This document shows positions 32,003-37,260 of a DNA stretch of 37,260 bases, one piece after another. Source of the stretch: an uncultured Actinomycetes bacterium (GTDB taxonomy: Bacteria; Actinomycetota; Actinomycetes; Nanopelagicales; Nanopelagicaceae); the NCBI GenBank assembly GCA_903836945.1, contig CAILSO010000030.1:1-37260 (forward strand), given 5' to 3'. The position numbers and the translations under genes were made by a program. The notes under the pieces were generated by a model, which was not told the DNA's origin, made no database searches, and worked only from the letters and a program-made list of their open reading frames with translations. The stretch's first letter is position 1, and every line of letters begins with the position of its first letter.

Positions 32003-32902
32003 ATGAGCAAAAAAATAAATCAGAGTGGTACTTATTATTGGTATGCCCTGCCAGGAGTTGCAGCATTCTTAACTTTGGTAGGTGGCTCATTTGCTTACAA
32101 CATCTATTTAAGTTTTAATAATTGGCAAGGCATTGGCAAACCGGAATGGATCGGTCTAAAAAACTATCAAGATCTTATCCATGACCATACTTTTTGGATT
32201 TCATTTCTCCATGCATTTGAATTCATTTTTGCAATGTCAATCGCGCCAACTTTTCTTGGACTGCTAGTCGCTGCCCTAATTTACGATTTCATAGCAACAT
32301 ATTTTGGAAATGCAATTTCAACTTTTTTGCGCATCAGCCTTTACGTGCCTCAGATTATTGCCCTACCGGTCGTTGGTATTTTGTGGTCGTGGATGCTTTC
32401 ACCAAATGTAGGTGTCATCAACACGATTCTTCGAAAGATTGGCCTAAGTAGCCTGGCACTTAACTGGTTAGGACAATCCAGCACTGCAATGCTCTCACTT
32501 TCCGTGATGATGATTTGGATTCAAATCGGGTATACCGTCGTTATTTTTGTATCTGGTCTTTCTCGTCTAGATCCATACTTAGATGAAGCGGCGCAATTAG
32601 ATGGCGCGACCTGGTTCCAAAGATTTAGAATTATTACTATCCCACAGCTCTATCCGGAACTTTCTGTAGTCCTACTTACAACTACCGTCGCCGCTCTGAA
32701 AGTTTTTGGTCCCGTATATGTCATGACTGGCGGCGGCCCTGGTGATGCAACGCAGGTCCCAGCGTTCTTTAGTTATTTCCATTTCTTCTCAACTTTGCGT
32801 GTTGGTTACGGCGCTGCAGTTGCGACAGTTCTCGCCTTAATCCTTACGGTATTGGCAATTGGCTTATTGAGACTACAACGACGAGTAGGAGCTACCCGAT
32901 GA
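32003..32902 (+). CDS. ABC sugar transporter permease (MalF-like)
   Basis: A 299-residue inner-membrane permease with about 6 hydrophobic segments. The cytoplasmic EAA loop that contacts the ATPase is YLDEAAQLDGATWFQRFRII, followed by TIPQL. VYVMTGGGPGDAT near the C-terminus is characteristic of MalF/UgpA-type subunits. It lies 85 nt after the binding protein, beyond the hairpin, with only a weak ribosome site (AAAGGG). Its stop overlaps the next permease start (ATGA). Confidence 0.93.
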   Translation: MSKKINQSGTYYWYALPGVAAFLTLVGGSFAYNIYLSFNNWQGIGKPEWIGLKNYQDLIHDHTFWISFLHAFEFIFAMSIAPTFLGLLVAALIYDFIATYFGNAISTFLRISLYVPQIIALPVVGILWSWMLSPNVGVINTILRKIGLSSLALNWLGQSSTAMLSLSVMMIWIQIGYTVVIFVSGLSRLDPYLDEAAQLDGATWFQRFRIITIPQLYPELSVVLLTTTVAALKVFGPVYVMTGGGPGDATQVPAFFSYFHFFSTLRVGYGAAVATVLALILTVLAIGLLRLQRRVGATR

Positions 32903-33735
32903 GTGTTAAAACTAAAAAGGGAGTTGGTCCATACCTAGTCCTCGGTGGATTAATAGGAATGGCTCTAATTTGGCTTTTCCCGCTTTACATTGCCTTCATC
33001 AATGCATTTAAGCCACAAACCGAATTTGTTAAATATGGCGTACTTGCTTTGCCACATCATTGGGACATTTCTAAATTTGGAAAATTTTGGGGTGATGTTG
33101 ATTTCACCAAGAAATTAGCAAACTCGCTACAGATTTCCCTCTTAGTTGCAATTATTGCAGTTACCTTAAGTTTTTTAACGGCCTACGCAATTGGTATTGG
33201 TCGAGTTAAGGGCCGTACTTGGATTCTTGGCTTCTTCATGGTGGCATTTACCATTCCACAAGAGGCACTTATTTATCCACTCTACTCAATGGCCAAGACG
33301 CTTAATTTGTACGACAGTATCTGGTCAATCATCATAATTTTTGGTGTCATGTCCACTGGGTTTGGTACCTACCTCCTCTCTTCAGTTCTAACAACTTTTC
33401 CAGATGAGCTTCTTGAGGCCGCCAGAATTGATGGTGCCAGTCCCTGGCGAATTTTGCGAAGCATCGTTCTTCCCCTTCTGCGCCCAACGTTATTTGTTTT
33501 GGCAACCATGTTCTTTATCTTTACTTGGAATGAATTCTTGATCCCATTAGTAATGCTTCCCTCTAACAACAATCAAACTGTGACTCTTTCCATGGCCATA
33601 ACTACGGGTCAATACACAAGCGATCCAACAGCTCGTGCAGCGGCAGCGCTGATAGGGTTCATGCCTTCTGTCATATTCTTTTTAATTTTCCAACGCACGC
33701 TAATGCGCGGAATCACCTTAGGAGCAGTGAAGTAA
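32899..33735 (+). CDS. ABC sugar transporter permease (MalG-like)
   Basis: A 278-residue permease with about 6 hydrophobic segments. The EAA loop is LLEAARIDGASPWRILRSIV followed by LPLLRP, and FIFTWNEFLIPLV is typical of MalG/UgpE-type subunits. It forms the channel with the preceding permease. No ATPase gene follows, so the complex must borrow one encoded elsewhere, as MsiK-type shared ATPases do in Actinobacteria. The GH13 gene starts 4 nt after its stop. Confidence 0.93.
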   Translation: MSVKTKKGVGPYLVLGGLIGMALIWLFPLYIAFINAFKPQTEFVKYGVLALPHHWDISKFGKFWGDVDFTKKLANSLQISLLVAIIAVTLSFLTAYAIGIGRVKGRTWILGFFMVAFTIPQEALIYPLYSMAKTLNLYDSIWSIIIIFGVMSTGFGTYLLSSVLTTFPDELLEAARIDGASPWRILRSIVLPLLRPTLFVLATMFFIFTWNEFLIPLVMLPSNNNQTVTLSMAITTGQYTSDPTARAAAALIGFMPSVIFFLIFQRTLMRGITLGAVK

Positions 33736-33739
33736 TTTC

Positions 33740-35419
33740 ATGAAAAAAAGTGCTGATTGGTGGCGTCAGGCTGCGATTTATCAAATTTACCCGCGTTCCT
33801 TCAAGGATTCAGATGGTGATGGCCTTGGTGATATCAAAGGTATTACCTCAAAGGTCGACTACTTAAAGTCTCTAAGTCTTGATGCCGTTTGGTTAAGTCC
33901 GTTCTACCCTTCAGCATTAGCTGATGGTGGCTATGACGTAGCCGATTATCGAAACGTTGATCCAAGGCTTGGCACTCTCAAAGATTTCGACAAGATGGTT
34001 AAGGCCTTACACGATGCCGATATCAGTGTTTTTGTAGATATTGTCCCAAACCACTCATCAGATCAACATGCTTGGTTCCAAGAGGCCCTGAAGTCACCTT
34101 CGGGTTCAAAAGCTCGTGATCGTTACATTTTTAGAGATGGCCGTGGAAAGAATGGGGAACTTCCTCCATCTGATGAAATTTCACACTTCGCACCATCTGC
34201 TTGGACTCGAACAAAGAATCCCGATGGCACACCAGGTCAGTGGTACATGCACCTTTTTGCACCAGAACAGCCTGACTTCAATTGGGATAATCGCGAAGTC
34301 CAATTAGATTTTTTAAAGACGTTACGTTTTTGGGCTGATCGCGGTGTAGATGGATTCCGCGTGGATGTAGCTCACGCGTTGAAGAAAGACTTTAAACGTT
34401 TACATATTGCGAAGAAGAATATGAGTGGGTTTGAAATAGTTCAAAATGGTACGGATATTTTATTTGACCGGAATGATGTCCATGAAATTTATCGGGAATG
34501 GCGCAAAGTGTTTAACGAATATGATCCACCCCGCGTAGCAGTAGCAGAAGCTTACGTTCAGGCAAAGCGCAGAATGCTTTATGCAAGACCAGATGAACTT
34601 GGTCAAGCTTTTAACTTTGATCTGCTTGGTGCTGATTTTGATGCGGCTAAATTTAAAAAGACAATTACTGATAATTTGCGATTGGCCAAAAGCGAAGGCT
34701 CATCATCTACTTGGGTTTTAGATAATCATGATCGGGTACGCCATGCGACAAGATATGGGTTGCCAAAGGGAACAAATTTGATTCAATGGTTACTTTCAGA
34801 TGGTAAGTCGGCAAAGTTAGATCGCAAGCTAGGTGCAGCAAGGGCAAATGCAGCCACGATGTTGTTGCTATCGCTTCCAGGTTGTACCTATCTCTATCAA
34901 GGTGAAGAGCTCGGTTTGTTCGAAGTTGAAGATATTCCACAGCAAGATCTGCAGGATCCAACTTGGTTTAGAAATGTTGTTCCGCAAATGGTTAAGGGCA
35001 AGGTCTCTGGACTCGCACTGATTCACACTGAAAAAGGCCGTGACGGCTGCCGAGTTCCATTGCCATGGGAGAGTCGCAAGAAGAGTTTTGGATTCGGTAA
35101 AGAAAAATCCCATTTGCCACAACCAGAATGGTTCAAAGATTTTGCAGTTGACCGACAAGATGGGGTTAAGGGTTCAACACTGACTTTGTACCGAAGCGCA
35201 CTGGCACTTCGTAAGCAGTTACAAACATCCGAAGAGTTACGCTGGATTGCCACTTCCTCAAATCAAGTTCTGCATTTCACTCGGCCAAATGGCTGGCAGT
35301 GCATAACAAACTTCAATGGCAAGCCATACAAACTTCCAAAGGGTGAAATTCTCTTGAGTAGCGCACCTATTGTGGCTGGAAAACTTCCCGCTAATACAAC
35401 TGTTTGGTTGAAGGCTTAA
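33740..35419 (+). CDS. Cytoplasmic GH13 alpha-glucosidase
   Basis: A 559-residue retaining glycosidase with no signal peptide, so it cleaves sugars after import. Conserved regions: AIYQIYPRSF, the Ca-site-like DSDGDGLGDI, VDIVPNHSS (region I), GFRVDVA with the nucleophile D209 (region II), VAEAYV with acid/base E270 (region III) and LDNHD with D331 (region IV). A C-terminal beta domain ends the protein. The pattern fits alpha-1,4/1,6-glucosidases (AglA or oligo-1,6-glucosidase type) rather than amylases; maltose, isomaltose, trehalose or sucrose hydrolysis cannot be separated from sequence alone. It closes the LacI-regulated operon; its TAA abuts the kynA stop with no spacer. Confidence 0.93.
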   Translation: MKKSADWWRQAAIYQIYPRSFKDSDGDGLGDIKGITSKVDYLKSLSLDAVWLSPFYPSALADGGYDVADYRNVDPRLGTLKDFDKMVKALHDADISVFVDIVPNHSSDQHAWFQEALKSPSGSKARDRYIFRDGRGKNGELPPSDEISHFAPSAWTRTKNPDGTPGQWYMHLFAPEQPDFNWDNREVQLDFLKTLRFWADRGVDGFRVDVAHALKKDFKRLHIAKKNMSGFEIVQNGTDILFDRNDVHEIYREWRKVFNEYDPPRVAVAEAYVQAKRRMLYARPDELGQAFNFDLLGADFDAAKFKKTITDNLRLAKSEGSSSTWVLDNHDRVRHATRYGLPKGTNLIQWLLSDGKSAKLDRKLGAARANAATMLLLSLPGCTYLYQGEELGLFEVEDIPQQDLQDPTWFRNVVPQMVKGKVSGLALIHTEKGRDGCRVPLPWESRKKSFGFGKEKSHLPQPEWFKDFAVDRQDGVKGSTLTLYRSALALRKQLQTSEELRWIATSSNQVLHFTRPNGWQCITNFNGKPYKLPKGEILLSSAPIVAGKLPANTTVWLKA

Positions 35420-36211
35420 TTAAAAGCGATCTCTAACCGCCCATAGATCTGGGAAAGTTGGCTTAAAGAGCGTTGAGGATAGATAACCAACGCCGCTGGA
35501 GCCACCGGTACCGGATTTATGGCCGATAGTTCGCTCCACCATCTTCACGTGGCGATAACGCCACTCTTGCAAGCCTTCATCGATATCAACTAAGCGCTCG
35601 CAAACCATCGCAGTTTCTGGGTCATTCTTATGAATATGAACCAAGATATCTTGCACATCTTCATTTGGTTCGTAGGCAAGATTAAAATCTCTATTTAAGA
35701 ATTTTTCAGGAATGGCATGGCCGCGCTTTGAAAAATAGACCAGAGTCGAATCCCAAAGTGATCTTTCATTTGTTATAAGTGCAATTTCTTCTTGCGCATC
35801 AGGTGGCAAATGGCCAGCCATCTTTGAGTCGCGGCGACCAAGAAGAGCTTCTACTTCACGGAACTGTGCTGACTGGAAACCGGAAGAGGAAGATAAACGA
35901 CCACGGAAAGAATTAAATTGCAGCGGCGTCATCGTCTCCAAGATATCAACTTGCGAGACACAAATCTTTAAGATGGTACGAATGCGACCCAAGATTGCAA
36001 GCGAGTCGTAGGTGAGCCCAGCTTCTAACTTCTTCTTGACCCCAAATAATTCATGCTGGAGTTGTTTAAACCAGAGCTCATAAGTCTGGTGAATGATGAT
36101 GAAGAGCATCTCATCATGTTCTGGACCTTCTGATAATGGGCGTTGAAGTTGTAGGAGTTCATCAACAGCTAAGTATGAGGAGTAGGTCAGGGCTGGATCG
36201 AAATCACTCAT
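35420..36211 (-). CDS. kynA: Tryptophan 2,3-dioxygenase
   Basis: Heme enzyme that opens the indole ring of tryptophan to N-formylkynurenine, the first step of the kynurenine pathway. The 263-residue protein has LTYSSYLAVDELLQLQRPLS, HDEMLFIIIHQTYELWFKQL with the substrate-pocket His (H41), LQFNSFRGRL, and WRYRHVKMVERTIGHKSGTG, where H221 is the expected heme ligand, followed by GTGGSSGVGYL. Length and motifs are normal for bacterial TDO. The ATG overlaps the kynU stop by 4 nt, so kynU-kynA are coupled. The need for heme links it loosely to the hemin transporter in this window. Confidence 0.96.
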   Translation of the reverse strand: MSDFDPALTYSSYLAVDELLQLQRPLSEGPEHDEMLFIIIHQTYELWFKQLQHELFGVKKKLEAGLTYDSLAILGRIRTILKICVSQVDILETMTPLQFNSFRGRLSSSSGFQSAQFREVEALLGRRDSKMAGHLPPDAQEEIALITNERSLWDSTLVYFSKRGHAIPEKFLNRDFNLAYEPNEDVQDILVHIHKNDPETAMVCERLVDIDEGLQEWRYRHVKMVERTIGHKSGTGGSSGVGYLSSTLFKPTFPDLWAVRDRF

Positions 36212-37260
36212 GTAACTTTCAAGCCCTCGGTATTGATCTTTTCATATTGACGAGTTGAGACTAAATCACGCAAGCGTGAGAAGCCATCCCACACTTCAAC
36301 ATAACTTGTAGGCAGTGGCGCAATCGCTAATCTAATTGAATTTGGTTCACGATAATCTGGAATGACATTTGCAAATTCACGAAGTGCTATTGCAATTGCT
36401 TTGGCATCTGGATGTACTAAAGAAATATGTCCACCGCGCTCCTTTGCATCGCGAGAGGTATTTAGAGTGAAGCCAAGGTCTTTCAACCAGGCATCGTATA
36501 AATCGATCATCATCTGAGTGCCAGTTGCGCACTTCGCTGCAATCGCATCGATCCCTGCTTCTTCGATCATGCCAAAGGCACTTTGAATAGAGCGCAATCC
36601 AATAAGTGAAGGTGACGCAATCTGGAAGCCGCGGATAGTTTTTTTCTTTTCAAATGTAGGACCCATTGCAAATTGATTCTCTTGGGCAAACCAACCTTGA
36701 ATTGGGGTGGTTAACTCATTTTGAATCCGCTTAGAAACATAGAGCCAGGCCGGAGCACCTGGTCCGGAGTTTCCATATTTGTATGTGCAGCCGACTGCTA
36801 GGTCCACACCATTGGCGTCAAAGTTCATTTCGATAGCGCCAACGGCATGGCTGGCATCCCAGATTGTTAGTGCGCCATATTTGCGAACCAAATCTGTGAT
36901 TGCCTTGATATCTGTGCGAGCACCAGAGCGATATTGAATAACTTCTAGCGTTACAAAAGCGACATCATCAGAGAGATATTTTTCGAGAATTTCTGGAGTG
37001 ATGCGCTCGTATTCCGCGCTGCCCTCGGATTCATTATCAATCGTTATTAATTTAAGGCCGTGACGATCGGCTAATCCTTGAAGGATATATCTATCGGTTG
37101 GAAAATTTGCAGCATCAATAATTATGGTTTTGCGATCTGGGCGAGCAGCAAGTGCAGCGCCGCAGAGTTGGAAGAAGTTAACCGAAGTCGTGTCGCAGGC
37201 TAATACTTGTCCCGCAGCAGCGCCGAGAGCAGCGCGACCAATTAGATCACCGGTAACTTC
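36208..37260 (-). CDS. kynU: Kynureninase, C-terminal part (5' end outside window)
   Basis: PLP enzyme that splits kynurenine into anthranilate and alanine (or 3-hydroxykynurenine into 3-hydroxyanthranilate). The frame is open to the right edge, so the N-terminus is missing; the visible part is about 350 residues. Seen: VTGDLIGRAALGAAAGQVLA, CDTTSVNFFQL, IIIDAANFPTDRYI, VTLEVIQYRSGARTD, the PLP-Asp region TIWDASHAVGAIEM, and the likely PLP-binding Lys in GCTYKYGNSGPGAP. A TTG at 36891 only mimics a start inside the gene; homology continues upstream. It precedes kynA in the same operon. A kynurenine formamidase gene is not visible here. Confidence 0.95.
   Translation of the reverse strand, partial: EVTGDLIGRAALGAAAGQVLACDTTSVNFFQLCGAALAARPDRKTIIIDAANFPTDRYILQGLADRHGLKLITIDNESEGSAEYERITPEILEKYLSDDVAFVTLEVIQYRSGARTDIKAITDLVRKYGALTIWDASHAVGAIEMNFDANGVDLAVGCTYKYGNSGPGAPAWLYVSKRIQNELTTPIQGWFAQENQFAMGPTFEKKKTIRGFQIASPSLIGLRSIQSAFGMIEEAGIDAIAAKCATGTQMMIDLYDAWLKDLGFTLNTSRDAKERGGHISLVHPDAKAIAIALREFANVIPDYREPNSIRLAIAPLPTSYVEVWDGFSRLRDLVSTRQYEKINTEGLKVT

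Noticed and set aside
35470-35493. GCGTTG/CAACGC hairpin after the GH13 gene as a terminator
   Set aside because: Only 6 bp with a 12-nt loop and no T-run; too weak.
35511-35520. CCGGTACCGG palindrome in kynA as a regulatory site
   Set aside because: It falls in the codons of the conserved GTGGSSG loop of tryptophan dioxygenase, so coding constraint explains it.
36889-36891. TTG at 36891 as the start of kynU
   Set aside because: The frame stays open to the window edge and the upstream residues match kynureninase, so this is an internal codon.

Overview
The window reads as a chromosomal segment of a streamlined actinobacterium with moderate G+C (by eye somewhat under half; not counted). Clues are dnaJ followed directly by hspR, a TopA with basic C-terminal repeats and no zinc fingers, an MFS–thymidylate kinase fusion followed by holB, a MurT/GatD pair, an LCP-family protein and a TAP-like hydrolase. 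Gene density, very short spacers and protein style resemble freshwater acI-type Actinobacteria (Nanopelagicales). That placement is inference; no 16S gene is present. No insertion sequence, integrase, phage gene or CRISPR array was seen, and no gene-free stretch exceeds 300 bases.

Layout. 1-4426: end of dnaJ, hspR, pyrE, a convergent DedA gene, then a K+-independent H+-pyrophosphatase. 4452-11865: DNA topology and replication genes (topA, MFS-tmk fusion, holB) ending in a secreted or anchored serine hydrolase; tmk, holB and the hydrolase overlap at their stop/start codons. 11895-17223: a glyoxalase-like protein, tRNA-Thr(CGT), a membrane O-acyltransferase with SGNH domain, and murT-gatD-lysE. 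17256-19214: a DEAD-box RNA helicase behind a structured leader of about 105 nt. 19201-23231: a hemin-type ABC transporter (hmuT-hmuU-hmuV, minus strand) divergent from two secreted proteins whose cysteine spacing matches the neocarzinostatin fold. 23235-28288: a TetR regulator, a YdcZ-type transporter and an LCP protein (minus strand), then an S51 peptidase, a small coiled-coil membrane protein and an MFS exporter (plus strand). 28351-29502: an HtrA-like protease. 29499-35419: a LacI regulator divergent from an ABC sugar importer without its own ATPase, plus a cytoplasmic GH13 alpha-glucosidase. 35420-37260: kynurenine pathway genes kynA and kynU (the latter cut by the window edge).

How it works together. 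The sugar locus is a self-contained uptake-and-hydrolysis unit with a perfect 16-bp palindrome just downstream of a good promoter. The heme locus may supply heme, which the window's own tryptophan dioxygenase needs. MurT/GatD, the acyltransferase and the LCP protein all act on the cell envelope.

The observations most worth following up are: (1) the hmuTUV locus with neocarzinostatin-like secreted partners in place of the usual HtaA-type heme-binding proteins; (2) the structured leader of the DEAD-box helicase; (3) an intrinsic terminator for the protease gene written inside the lacI coding sequence; (4) five convergent gene pairs with essentially no DNA between them; and (5) a set of -10 elements at nearly fixed short distance from start codons that lack Shine-Dalgarno sequences, suggesting leaderless mRNAs.
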